Below are positions 1 through 12,820 of a DNA stretch of 28,721 bases, one piece after another. Under the pieces are notes generated by a model. It worked only from the letters and a program-made list of their open reading frames with translations. It was not told the DNA's origin and searched no databases. The position numbers and the translations under genes are program-made. Location: NCBI RefSeq assembly GCF_000226255.1, contig NZ_AGFG01000012.1, positions 1 through 28,721 on the forward strand, in the 5' to 3' direction. Numbering within the stretch: the first letter of the stretch is position 1; the number at the start of each line of letters is the position of its first letter. The stretch is from Desulfovibrio sp. A2 (GTDB lineage Bacteria > Desulfobacterota > Desulfovibrionia > Desulfovibrionales > Desulfovibrionaceae).

Positions 1-420
1 CTGGTCGCCCAGCTGCTGCACGAGCAGCGGCAGGATCTTGAGCAGCACGTTGACGCCAATGCTCATGTTGGGCGCCCAGAAGATGCGCGCGGTCCTGGCC
101 AGGTCGGCCAGTTCCGCCTTCTGCTCGGCGGTGAGGCCCGTGGTGCCGATGACGTGCGACACTCCGGCCTTGGCGGCGGCGCGGGCGTTGGCCAGGCTGG
201 CCTCGGGCGAGGTGAAGTCCACCACCACGCCGCCGGGCACCTGGGCGAACACCGCGACCGGGTCACTGCCAGCGGGACATTTCCACACGTCGAGCGAGGC
301 CAGGCGTTCGGGGCGTTCGACGACGGCGGCCAGCGTCAGGGCCGGGTCTTCCTGCGTCAGGCGGCAGATGGTGGACCCCATGCGTCCGCCCGCGCCCGTG
401 ACGATGATCGAAGTGCTCAT
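1..420 (-). CDS. dapB: 4-hydroxy-tetrahydrodipicolinate reductase, N-terminal part (cut by window edge)
   Basis: DapB reduces 4-hydroxy-tetrahydrodipicolinate with NAD(P)H in the lysine/diaminopimelate pathway in the cytoplasm. Only the first 140 codons are in the window; the gene runs off the left edge. The start is an ATG with AAGGAG five bases upstream. Seen in the translation: the N-terminal Rossmann nucleotide-binding loop VTGAGGRMGSTI (residues 7-18), a VVVDFTSPE segment near residue 83, the family GTTGL motif near residue 112, and APNMSIGVNVLL near residue 136, all in the order expected of DapB. It follows ligA on the same strand after 84 bp, with no clear terminator between them, so co-transcription is possible. 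The identification is firm; the C-terminal catalytic part cannot be seen. Confidence 0.95.
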   Translation of the reverse strand, partial: MSTSIIVTGAGGRMGSTICRLTQEDPALTLAAVVERPERLASLDVWKCPAGSDPVAVFAQVPGGVVVDFTSPEASLANARAAAKAGVSHVIGTTGLTAEQKAELADLARTARIFWAPNMSIGVNVLLKILPLLVQQLGDQ

Positions 421-504
421 GCTCGCTCCTTATGCGTTATGCGCGCGCCGCCGAAACCCGGGATGCGGCCCGGCAAGCGTGGCGTCTGGACGGAAATGCC
501 GGGA

Positions 505-3673
<3,169 letters not shown>

Positions 3674-3677
<4 letters not shown>

Positions 3678-4714
3678 AGAATCTCCTGCAACTGCCGGAA
3701 GTTTTCCGGCTTGCCCACGGTGACCAGGGTGTCGCCGGGGTTCAGTTCGTAGGTCGATTCCGGGTTGAAGAACATCTGGCCGTCGGGCTTCTTGACCCCG
3801 ATGACGATGAGGTTGAACCGCTGCCGGATGCCCGAGGCCATCAGCGTCTTGCCCGACAGTTCCGAGCCCTCGCCCACGGTCAGTTCTTCCATCTGGATGT
3901 TCAGGTCGGTCTTGGAGTGGGCCAGTTCCATGAACGTGGTCACGGTGGGCCGCAAAATGGACTGGGCCATGCGCAGCCCGCCCAGGTGGTGCGGCAGGAA
4001 CACCCGGTCAGCGCCCGCCAGTTGCAGCTTGCCGATGTGCGAGGCGTCGCCCGCGCGGGCGATGATGATCATGTCCGGGTTCATCTGGCGCGCGCTGAGC
4101 ACCACGTAGACGTTGGCCGAATCCAGCGACAGCGCGGCCACGAGCGCCTTGGCGTGGGCGATGTTGCAGGCGTTGAGCACGTCGTCGCTGGTGGCGTCGC
4201 CCGCAAGATGAACAATGCCGTCGTTCTCCAACCGCTCCACGGCCGCCGGGTCGTTCTCCACCACCACGATGGGCACGCCTTCCTGCATCAGTTCGCGCGC
4301 CACCACAGAGCCGATGCGGCCATAGCCGCAGACGATGCAATGGCCGCGTAGCGACGATATGGTCTTCAGCACCCTGCGCCTCCCGAGCATCTTGTAAAGC
4401 TTGCCATCCACCAGCAGTTGCGAGAATGCGCCGAGGATGAAGGCGAAGTTGCCCACCCCGGTCAGGATCAGCACCGTGGTCAGCACCCGGCCGGGGACGG
4501 ACAGGGGGTGCACCTCCTGAAAGCCCACGGTGGAAAGCGTGATGACCACCATGTAGAAGCTGTCCCACAGGCTCCAGCCTTCGATATACGAATAGGCCCA
4601 GGTTGCCGTGGCGAAGACCAGCAGCATGGTGCACTGGCTGATGACCAGCGGACCCCAGGCCCCAAGGCGGATGCGCAACCGGTGGTAGGCGGTGATCAGC
4701 GGGTGTTGCCGCAT
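3674..4714 (-). CDS. two-TM potassium-channel-like protein with RCK (TrkA-N/TrkA-C) domains
   Basis: The protein has the build of a tetrameric RCK-gated K+ channel. TM1 is at about residues 22-43, a pore helix and filter at 52-70, TM2 at about 77-100, then an RCK/TrkA-N Rossmann domain starting at GHCIVCGYGRIG (124-135), and a TrkA-C domain in the last 85 residues (GEGSELSGKTL onward). The filter reads T-V-G-F-Q-E instead of T-V-G-Y-G-D, so the second filter Gly is Gln; this was checked on the nucleotides around 4515-4530. The start ATG at 4714 has AGGA nine bases upstream and gives 346 aa; a longer frame from 4771 has no ribosome-binding site. The stop overlaps the next gene's GTG. Ion selectivity and ligand are unknown. 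Confidence 0.85.
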
Positions 4715-4831
4715 GTGCCGTCGTCCTGTCTGACCGTTACCGCCCGAAGCCGGGCAGGTCTGAACCGCCATCCGGGGCCTGCGCCCCGCTGCATGATGCC
4801 GCCGTGCCAGTTTCGCCCTGGCCTGGCTCGT

Positions 4832-4852
4832 GCCGTACTAGTTCGCGCCGTA

Positions 4853-4861
<9 letters not shown>
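4832..4861. repeat. 15-bp tandem duplication over the uvrB stop codon
   Basis: Two adjacent 15-bp copies of GCCGTACTAGTTCGY occur on the plus strand. Read on the minus strand they give the uvrB end ACG AAC TAG followed, 15 bases later in the same frame, by a second AAC TAG. The duplication has therefore copied the stop codon and the bases before it. Each copy holds ACTAGT. It looks like a simple replication-slippage duplication; a function as a double stop is possible but not needed. Confidence 0.85.
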
Positions 4862-6895
<2,034 letters not shown>

Positions 6896-7248
6896 ATCTG
6901 TTTCCATGGCCCGATGCGCGGGCCGGTGTGCATTTTCAGAACGGGTCGGCCGCCGTCGCGGGGCGGCCGGATGGCAGGGAACGGAAACGGCGGACCGTAT
7001 GGCCGCCACGAGCCGTGTCAGGCCCGCGAACACGGCCGGATGGTGCCCGCCCCCTTCCATCCGCCGGAAAGATGGTCTAGAAAATCCGGAAGCGGCACGG
7101 CCCGTTGCCCGGCATGGAGCCTTCCAGCCCCCCCCGAGCCTCGTGGGCACGGATTCCGGACGCATCGCCCCGCCGACACACGCATGACGCACGCACTCCC
7201 GGCCGCCGACATGATGCCCGGCGCGCAGGAACCACGCATGGAGCCCGC
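6896..7248. other. divergent intergenic region between uvrB and the 7249 gene
   Basis: About 350 bp separate the two divergent starts, and no convincing gene lies here: the frames that cross it are Arg/Pro/Ala-rich shadows. A perfect 7-bp inverted repeat, GGCCGCC at 6948-6954 and GGCGGCC at 6962-6968, stands upstream of uvrB. A less GC-rich stretch at 7070-7090 (with TCTAGAAAATCC) could belong to a promoter for the plus-strand gene. No LexA-type palindrome was recognised by eye. Confidence 0.4.
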
Positions 7249-7761
7249 ATGGAACTGAACATCATTCCCGTGGAAGGCACGCCCCCGGTGGCGCGCACCC
7301 ACGTCATATCCGTCACCATCCGCACCTTCAAGGGGCGGCGCAACGTGCAGGCGCACCTTTTCCGGCTGGCCGGCGAAACGGAGGCGGCGGAAGAACTGGC
7401 CGCCCTGCGCGGGGTGCCCGGGCTGGTGGGCGCGCCGCTGGAACCGGGCGCCGACGACCTGACCGGCCCCGAGGCGGAAACAGACGCCCTGCGCACGGTG
7501 CTGGAAGCCTTCACCGAGGCGGAGCGCGACGCGGTGGTGGACTACCTGTCCAGGCGCTACGCCGACCGGCTGACCTGCATCATCGCCTGTCCGCTGCAAC
7601 TGCCGGTGCCGCGCGGCGTGGTGCCCTTCTCCGCCCTGCCGGAAGGCAAGACCATGGGGGTCATCCGTTTCGACGACGTGCCCCGCTACCCGCTGCCCTT
7701 CGCCATGCGCGGCTTCTACGACCTGGCCCAGCACGAGCCGCTGGTGCACGAGCAGGAATAA
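7249..7761 (+). CDS. conserved-looking protein of unknown function (170 aa)
   Basis: I do not recognise the family. The start ATG GAA CTG AAC has GGAG five bases upstream, and the frame carries good codon bias to its TAA. The protein is soluble, with no signal peptide or membrane segment. It opens with a short strand-rich part ([27 protein letters not shown]), then an acidic helical middle ([20 protein letters not shown]), and a Pro-rich C-terminal third ([21 protein letters not shown], then [17 protein letters not shown]). No catalytic motif or Cys pair stands out. It is the only plus-strand gene between uvrB and the crcB pair, transcribed away from uvrB and towards aat. I recall a gene in this position in other Desulfovibrio genomes, which I cannot verify here. 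Confidence 0.75.
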   Translation: MELNIIPVEGTPPVARTHVISVTIRTFKGRRNVQAHLFRLAGETEAAEELAALRGVPGLVGAPLEPGADDLTGPEAETDALRTVLEAFTEAERDAVVDYLSRRYADRLTCIIACPLQLPVPRGVVPFSALPEGKTMGVIRFDDVPRYPLPFAMRGFYDLAQHEPLVHEQE

Positions 7762-7870
7762 CCCGCATTGCCCCCATGCGCCACACCGGTGCGCGCCACG
7801 GGCCGGTCACCTTGACCATGCGGGCCGCCGAAGGGGGCAGTCAGCGCCGGAGTCGAAAAGAATCATTGGG

Positions 7871-7886
7871 CGGACCGGCCGGTCCG
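7871..7886. repeat. 16-bp perfect palindrome in the convergent gap
   Basis: CGGACCGGCCGGTCCG is its own reverse complement and lies between the convergent end of the 7249 gene and the stop of aat (7892). It could fold only as a cruciform or a very tight hairpin. It may be part of the termination zone of both genes or a protein-binding site. A run of AAAGAATCATT precedes it on the plus strand (7856-7866). Confidence 0.6.
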
Positions 7887-7891
7887 CGCCC

Positions 7892-8716
7892 CTACCAGGA
7901 AGGTCGAAAACCGGCCGGGACACGCCAGTGCCCGGCCGGTTTCGCGTCCTGCCCGGTTGCCCACGGAACTTCGGACGCAGACGTCGCCGCCCGCGCGGGC
8001 AGCCCGGAAACATCCGGACAGCGCGCCTCGCGGCCGTCGGCAAGACGCAATGCGCCACGCAGCCCTTCCGCCAGCCGGGCCAGGAATTCGGGCCGGGGCA
8101 GTTCCGCCGCGCCAAAGCGCACCATGTGCGGGGTGGTCTGCTGGCAGTCGATGAGGGTGCAGCCCGCCTCGCGCAGCCACGCGGCCAGCCAGGTGAACGC
8201 CACCTTGGAGGCGTCGTCCGCGAGGTGGAACATGGATTCGCCGTAGAACACCCCGCCCAGGGCCACGCCGTACACCCCGCCCACCAGCCTGCCGCCCTGC
8301 CATGCTTCCGCCGAATGGGCGATGCCCAGGCGGTGCAGCGTCTCGTAGGCGTCGATCATGGCGGGCACCAGCCAGGTGCCGCGCTGCCCCGGCCGGGGCG
8401 TGGCCGCGCAGCGCCGGATGACCAGCGCGAAGGCCTTGTCGAAGGATATCTCGAACGCATCGGAACGGATGCGCCGGGCAAGGCTGCGCGACACGTGCAG
8501 GTTGCCCGGCAACAGCGCGCAGCGCGGGTCGGGCGACCACCACAGGATGGGCGTGCCCCGGTCGTACCAGGGAAAGATGCCGCGCATGTAGGCGGCCACC
8601 AGCCGGGCGGGCGAAAGGTCGCCCCCCACGGCCAGCAGCCCTTCGGGCGGCGCGGCGGCCGGGTCGGGGAAGTCGGAACCGTCCCCGGTCATCCGGCCCA
8701 GCACGCGCACGTTCAT
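7892..8716 (-). CDS. aat: leucyl/phenylalanyl-tRNA--protein transferase
   Basis: Aat adds Leu or Phe from aminoacyl-tRNA to proteins with N-terminal Lys or Arg, creating N-degrons read by ClpS-ClpAP. Typical Aat sequence is seen: FPDPAAAPPEGLLAVGGDLSPARLVAAY, GIFPWY, PILWWSPDPRCAL, GTWLVPAMIDAYETLHRLGIAHSAEAW, GGVYGVALGGVFYGESMF and WLREAGCTLIDCQ. The ATG overlaps the clpA stop by 4 bp (ATGA), so it is the third gene of a clpS-clpA-aat operon. At 274 aa it is about 30-40 residues longer than the E. coli enzyme. The extra C-terminal codons run through a perfect hairpin (7908-7942) that looks like a terminator, so the tail may be a late addition. Confidence 0.95.
   Translation of the reverse strand: MNVRVLGRMTGDGSDFPDPAAAPPEGLLAVGGDLSPARLVAAYMRGIFPWYDRGTPILWWSPDPRCALLPGNLHVSRSLARRIRSDAFEISFDKAFALVIRRCAATPRPGQRGTWLVPAMIDAYETLHRLGIAHSAEAWQGGRLVGGVYGVALGGVFYGESMFHLADDASKVAFTWLAAWLREAGCTLIDCQQTTPHMVRFGAAELPRPEFLARLAEGLRGALRLADGREARCPDVSGLPARAATSASEVPWATGQDAKPAGHWRVPAGFRPSW
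7908..7942 (-). terminator. terminator-like hairpin inside the last codons of aat
   Basis: AAACCGGCCGGG at 7908-7919 is the exact reverse complement of CCCGGCCGGTTT at 7931-7942, with an 11-base loop. On the minus strand the stem is followed by TTTTCG; on the plus strand it is preceded by GAAAA and followed by TTTCG, so it could act in both directions for the two convergent genes. The aat stop lies only 16 bases beyond the stem on the minus strand, so the hairpin is coding sequence as well. Confidence 0.55.
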
Positions 8717-11127
8717 TTATCGGCAGCGGCGTCGTCGCCGCCGAGCGGCTCGTAGCGGAACACCAGCCCCAGCCCGGCAACGGACTGCGGGTCGCCGGAC
8801 AAGGATGCCGGTGCTGCCTTGGCGACAGGCGCCGGTGCGGCATCCTCCGCAGCGCCCTTGCCCTTACCCTTGCGGGCGGGCGCGGCGGCCGCCTCAGGCG
8901 CGGCCACGTCCACGATGGCGGTGCCGCCCTTGCGCAGCTTGCCGAACAGTACCTCGCGGGCCAGTTCGTCCTCCAGCGCCGTGCGGATCACCCGGCGCAG
9001 CGGGCGCGCCCCGAAGGCGGGCTCGAAGCCCTTCTCGGCCAGGCGCACGCGGGCCGCCGGGGTCAGTTCCAGGCGCACGCGGCGGTCCTTCAGCCCGGCT
9101 TCCAGTTCCAGCACGAACTTGTCCACGATGCGTTCCATGACCGGGGTGGTCAGCCCGGCGAAAGGAATCATGGCGTCCAGGCGGTTGCGGAATTCCGGAC
9201 TGAACATGTTCTCCACGGCCTTGCGGCCCTTGCCCGCCACGTCTTCCTGCGCGGTTGCGCCAAAGCCGATGGACGGCGCGCTCATTTCGCGCACGCCCGC
9301 GTTGGAGGTCATGATCAGCACCACGTTGCGGAAGTCCGCCTTGCGCCCGGTGTTGTCGGTGAGCGTGGCGTAATCCATGACCTGGAGCAGGATGTTGAAG
9401 ATATCCGGGTGGGCCTTTTCGATCTCGTCCAGCAGCAGCACGGTGTACGGCTGCTTGCGGATGGCCTCCGTCAGCAGGCCGCCCTGGTCGAAGCCCACGT
9501 AGCCGGGGGGCGCGCCGATGAGCCGCGACACCGAGTGCTTCTCCATGTATTCGCTCATGTCGTAGCGCACGAAGCCGATGCCCATGACCTCGGCCAGGCG
9601 GCGGGCCAGTTCGGTCTTGCCCACGCCCGTGGGGCCGTAGAACAGGAAGCTGCCGGTGGGCCGGTCTTCGCGCCCCAGGCCCGCCCGCGCGCGCAGGATG
9701 GCCCGCGACAGGATGCCCACGGCCGCGTCCTGGCCGAAGACCACGTTGCGCAGGTCTTCATCGAGGGTGCGCAGGCGGTCGCGATCGCTGGACGACACCG
9801 TGCGCGACGGTATCTGGGCCATGCGCGCCACCACCTTTTCCACGTCCTTCACGCCGATGGCGGCATCCGAGGATGAAGCCGCCCGGGCCCCGCGCCGCAG
9901 CCGGGCCGCCGCGCCCGCCTCGTCCAGCACGTCGATGGCCTTGTCGGGCAGTAGCCGTTCGGTGATGTACCGGGCGGAAAGCTCCACGGCCGCGCGCAGG
10001 GCGGGCAGCGTGTAGCGCACCTTGTGGTGGTCCTCGTAGTAGGGGCGCAGGCCCTTCAGGATGTCCACGCACTCGTCCTGCGAAGGCTCCTGCACGTCGA
10101 TCTTCTGGAACCGGCGCGACAGGGCGCGGTCCTTCTCGAAATGGTTGCGGTACTCCTCGTAGGTGGTGGATCCGATGCAGCGGATACTGCCGTCGGCCAG
10201 CACCGGCTTGAGGATGTTGGACGCATCCATGGAGCCGCCGCTGGTGGAGCCCGCGCCCACGATGGTGTGGATTTCGTCGATGAACAGGATGGCCCCCGGC
10301 ACCTTGCCGAGGTCGGTGATGACGCCCTTCAGGCGCTGTTCGAAGTCGCCCCGGTACTTGGTGCCCGCCAGCAGCGCGCCCATGTCCAGGGCGAAGATGC
10401 GCACGTCTCGGAATTCCTCGGGCACTTCGCCGCCCGCCACGCGCAGGGCCAGCCCTTCGGCGATGGCGGTCTTGCCCACGCCGGGGTCGCCCACGTACAG
10501 CGGGTTGTTCTTGCGCCGCCGTGCCAGCACCTGGATGGTCCGTTCCAGCTCCTTCGCCCGACCGATCAGCGGGTCGATGCGGCCGTCGCGGGCGCGGGCG
10601 GTGAGGTCCACGGTGAACTTTTCCAGCGCGTCGGTGCGCGGGGAATCGGGCGCGCCCTCCTCGCCGTCGGCGTCACCCGCGCCGCCGCCTTCGCCGTCCT
10701 CCGGCATGCCGTGCGAGATGTGCTGCAGCACGTCCAGCCGACTCACCCCCTGCGATTTCAGGAAATAGGTGGCGTAGGCGTCGTCCTCTTCGAAGATGGC
10801 GGCCAGCACGTCGCCGATTTCCACGGCGGCCTTGCCCGCCGACTGCATGTGGCGGATGGCCCGCTGCAGCACGCGCTGCACGCCCAGCGTCTGCACCACT
10901 TCGGTGGGGGTGTCGGCGGGCAGCGGCTCCAGGTGGGTGGCGAAAAAGGTTTCCAGGCGCAGGCGCAGGGCCTTCACGTCCACCCCGACGGATTCGAGGA
11001 TGGACTTGCCCGCGTCCTCGCCGGAGATGGCGTAGAGCAGGTGCTCCAGCGTCAGGAACTCGTGGTTGCGCGTCCGCACGTCGTTGACGGCGGCGGTGAG
11101 CGCTGCTTCAAGGCGTCTTCCGATCAT
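8713..11127 (-). CDS. clpA: ATP-dependent Clp protease ATP-binding subunit ClpA
   Basis: ClpA is the Hsp100 unfoldase that feeds substrates to ClpP. The 804-aa product has an N-terminal double Clp-N repeat (1-140), an acidic Gly/Glu-rich linker (142-165), AAA1 with Walker A GDPGVGKT (213-220) and Walker B FIDEIHT (DE at 284-285), and AAA2 with Walker A GPTGVGKT (498-505) and Walker B LLLDEIEKAHP (DE at 567-568). The ClpP-docking loop carries I-G-F (620-622) rather than the I-G-L of E. coli ClpA. The absence of a coiled-coil middle domain separates it from ClpB. A tail of about 55 residues rich in Ala, Pro and Lys follows the AAA2 small domain. Its ATG starts one base after the clpS TGA, with GAGG upstream, so the two are translationally coupled. 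Confidence 0.96.
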   Translation of the reverse strand: MIGRRLEAALTAAVNDVRTRNHEFLTLEHLLYAISGEDAGKSILESVGVDVKALRLRLETFFATHLEPLPADTPTEVVQTLGVQRVLQRAIRHMQSAGKAAVEIGDVLAAIFEEDDAYATYFLKSQGVSRLDVLQHISHGMPEDGEGGGAGDADGEEGAPDSPRTDALEKFTVDLTARARDGRIDPLIGRAKELERTIQVLARRRKNNPLYVGDPGVGKTAIAEGLALRVAGGEVPEEFRDVRIFALDMGALLAGTKYRGDFEQRLKGVITDLGKVPGAILFIDEIHTIVGAGSTSGGSMDASNILKPVLADGSIRCIGSTTYEEYRNHFEKDRALSRRFQKIDVQEPSQDECVDILKGLRPYYEDHHKVRYTLPALRAAVELSARYITERLLPDKAIDVLDEAGAAARLRRGARAASSSDAAIGVKDVEKVVARMAQIPSRTVSSSDRDRLRTLDEDLRNVVFGQDAAVGILSRAILRARAGLGREDRPTGSFLFYGPTGVGKTELARRLAEVMGIGFVRYDMSEYMEKHSVSRLIGAPPGYVGFDQGGLLTEAIRKQPYTVLLLDEIEKAHPDIFNILLQVMDYATLTDNTGRKADFRNVVLIMTSNAGVREMSAPSIGFGATAQEDVAGKGRKAVENMFSPEFRNRLDAMIPFAGLTTPVMERIVDKFVLELEAGLKDRRVRLELTPAARVRLAEKGFEPAFGARPLRRVIRTALEDELAREVLFGKLRKGGTAIVDVAAPEAAAAPARKGKGKGAAEDAAPAPVAKAAPASLSGDPQSVAGLGLVFRYEPLGGDDAAADK

Positions 11128-11128
11128 G

Positions 11129-11542
11129 TCATACCTCTTCGAGGGTGCAGCGCAGTGGATAGCCTTCGCGCCGGGCGCGGGCATGCACGAGGGCGACCTT
11201 GGTCTCGGCCACCTCCGCCGTGTACACGCCGCATTCGCCGACGCCCTTCTCGTGGACGGCCAGCATGATGCGCGTCGCCTCGTCGGGGGTCCTGCGGAAC
11301 ACCTCGACCAGGATCGACACCACGAACTCCATGGTCGTGTAGTCGTCGTTGTGCAGGAGCACCCGGAACATCCGGGGCTCGCGCACTTCATCCTCGATGA
11401 GGAGTTCCGTGTCCCTGCCGCCATCCGGCATGTCGGGCATATCTGGCATGTCCTGCGGTCCAGAGGAACCAGCCGGACCTGACGGCCTTGCCATGCGGAC
11501 CGGAACCGCCGGGGAATCTGGATCGTCGAAATGGGTGCTCAT
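11129..11542 (-). CDS. clpS: ClpS adaptor for ClpA
   Basis: ClpS binds N-degron residues (Leu, Phe, Tyr, Trp) and delivers substrates to ClpAP. The 137-aa product has the full ClpS core in its last 80 residues: RVLLHNDDYTTMEFVVSIL (residues 60-78, with the N-D-D ligand-binding loop), the TRIMLAVHEKGVGECGVYTAEVAETK segment, and the C-terminal PLRCTLEEV. The N-terminal region, which in ClpS is inserted into ClpA to alter its activity, is longer than usual at about 55 residues and includes a triple Met-Pro-Asp run (32-40). The start is an ATG with a weak GAG upstream; the 10-bp direct repeat ATGGGTGCTC (11531-11550, plus strand) spans it. An ATG at codon 27 cannot be excluded as the true start. 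Confidence 0.93.
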   Translation of the reverse strand: MSTHFDDPDSPAVPVRMARPSGPAGSSGPQDMPDMPDMPDGGRDTELLIEDEVREPRMFRVLLHNDDYTTMEFVVSILVEVFRRTPDEATRIMLAVHEKGVGECGVYTAEVAETKVALVHARARREGYPLRCTLEEV

Positions 11543-11590
11543 GGGTGCTCGTTTCGCTGTTTCCGGGCGGCCTGCGGCGGCCACGCCCTT

Positions 11591-11618
11591 ATACTAACAT
11601 CGCGGCGCGTGCTGTCGA
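11591..11618 (-). promoter_or_regulatory. candidate sigma70-type promoter for clpS-clpA-aat
   Basis: On the minus strand TCGACA (11618-11613) and TAGTAT (11596-11591) stand 16 bases apart, about 50 bp upstream of the clpS ATG. The short A/T stretch here stands out in GC-rich surroundings. This is a by-eye match only. Confidence 0.35.
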
Positions 11619-11676
11619 GGGGCCACTGGGGCCGCGCGGCACACCTTGCGCCCATGGAATTCGCGGCCGTTAGGGG

Positions 11677-12327
11677 TCACTGCGCCCCGGCGCGGCTGTC
11701 GTCTTCGCCGAAGACCATCCGGCGGGCGGCGGCAAGCCCGGCCGCGTCGAAGGTGAAGTCCTCCGCCGGGGACAGCCCGTGGGCCGCGCGCCAACGGCGG
11801 TTGAGATCGTGATAGGTTTCGATGGATGCGCGCGCCCTGTCAAGACCGAGCCTGTCGGCCACGGCCATGATGGCCTCGCGGTCGCCCTCCAGTTCCGCCA
11901 CCGGGCCGAAGGGCATGGTGTCCAGGCAGACGTGCACCCCGTCAAGGCTCCAGACCTCGCGCACCTTGTCGTAGCCGAAGGCCACCGCGTACCCCAGCCC
12001 CGTCAGCACGTGGTGCATGGCGTCGGCGTCGGCCACGGCGGTCTGCACCTCGTCCCAGACCTTCACGTCATCCGGAATGGGGGCGGCCCCGGCATCCGTC
12101 GCATGGGGCGGACGCTTCATGGTCAGCACGGCGGCACGCAGGTCCGGCCCGGCCTTGGTGCGCAGCCGCAGCAGGGTATTGGCGGCGCGCAGGTCGCGGC
12201 CGGGGGTGTCGTACACCCGGTTGCATTCCAGGTAGGGAGCGCCGCCGGTTGCCCCCAGCACTTGCAAAGCCGCGCGAAGCGCGGCAAGGTCCGCCTCGGG
12301 GAACTTGATTTCCATTTCCAGCGCCAT
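11677..12327 (-). CDS. CYTH-domain protein (class IV adenylate cyclase / thiamine-triphosphatase family)
   Basis: CYTH proteins form a triphosphate tunnel enzyme fold that acts on ATP, thiamine triphosphate or polyphosphate. The defining N-terminal E-x-E-x-K motif is present as EMEIK (residues 4-8). Further expected charged strands are RLRTKAG, LTMKRP, DEVQTAV, YDKVREVW and the acidic end VCLDTMPFGPVAELEGD, comparable to the family's LG-x-F-x-E-I-E strand. Length (216 aa) is near that of CyaB and bacterial ThTPases. The ATG has GGAG five bases upstream. It stands between the divergent crcB gene and clpS. The sequence does not decide which triphosphate is the substrate, so cyclase activity should not be assumed. 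Confidence 0.85.
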   Translation of the reverse strand: MALEMEIKFPEADLAALRAALQVLGATGGAPYLECNRVYDTPGRDLRAANTLLRLRTKAGPDLRAAVLTMKRPPHATDAGAAPIPDDVKVWDEVQTAVADADAMHHVLTGLGYAVAFGYDKVREVWSLDGVHVCLDTMPFGPVAELEGDREAIMAVADRLGLDRARASIETYHDLNRRWRAAHGLSPAEDFTFDAAGLAAARRMVFGEDDSRAGAQ

Positions 12328-12390
12328 GTGGACTCCATGGGCCGCATCGTTCCGTCATTGCGAAAGATGGGCGGAAGAAAGGACCGATCC

Positions 12391-12765
12391 GTGCAGAAAA
12401 TCGTCTTGCTGGGCCTGGCGGGCGCGCTGGGCAGCCTTGCCCGCTACGGCCTTGCCGGGCTGGTGCAGCGCGCGACGCCCGGCATGTTTCCGCTCGGCAC
12501 GTTCGTGGTCAACGTGCTGGGCTGCCTGGCGTTCGGGTTCATCTGGGGGGTATGCGAAAACCGCATCTCGCTGCATCCCGACGTGCGCGTGGTGTTGCTG
12601 ACCGGCTTCATGGGCGCGTTCACCACCTTTTCCACCTTCACCTTCGAAAGCCTCGGCCTCATGGAGACCGGGCAGTGGATGGCCTTTGCCCTGTATGCGG
12701 GCGGCCAGTTGCTGCTGGGCCTCGTGCTGCTGTGGCTGGGCCTGGGAGCCGGACGGCTGGTGTAG
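12391..12765 (+). CDS. crcB: fluoride channel CrcB/Fluc
   Basis: CrcB/Fluc proteins are small dual-topology membrane channels that export fluoride. The 124-aa product shows four hydrophobic segments and the family landmarks: GALGSLARYG near residue 11, the pore-lining Asn in VNVLGCLAFG (Asn41), and the TGFMGAFTTFSTFTFE block (71-86) with the TTFS region. GTG was chosen as start because AAGGA lies seven bases upstream and it gives the standard family length; the in-frame ATGs at 12343 and 12367 add only non-conserved residues. A DUF190 gene follows 55 bp downstream on the same strand, a pairing common in bacteria. No fluoride-riboswitch pattern could be recognised in the 63 bp upstream. Confidence 0.93.
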   Translation: MQKIVLLGLAGALGSLARYGLAGLVQRATPGMFPLGTFVVNVLGCLAFGFIWGVCENRISLHPDVRVVLLTGFMGAFTTFSTFTFESLGLMETGQWMAFALYAGGQLLLGLVLLWLGLGAGRLV

Positions 12766-12820
12766 AACCGCCTACCGGCATGCACCACCGGCACGCATCC
12801 ACCACAGGAAGGAGCACGCC

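Noticed and set aside
6948..6968. GGCCGCC/GGCGGCC inverted repeat as an operator for uvrB
   Set aside because: Only 7 bp of pure G/C, not similar to a LexA box; chance is sufficient.
12328..12390. Fluoride riboswitch ahead of crcB
   Set aside because: The conserved loops and pseudoknot sequences could not be recognised in the short gap, which is also shared with the divergent CYTH gene.
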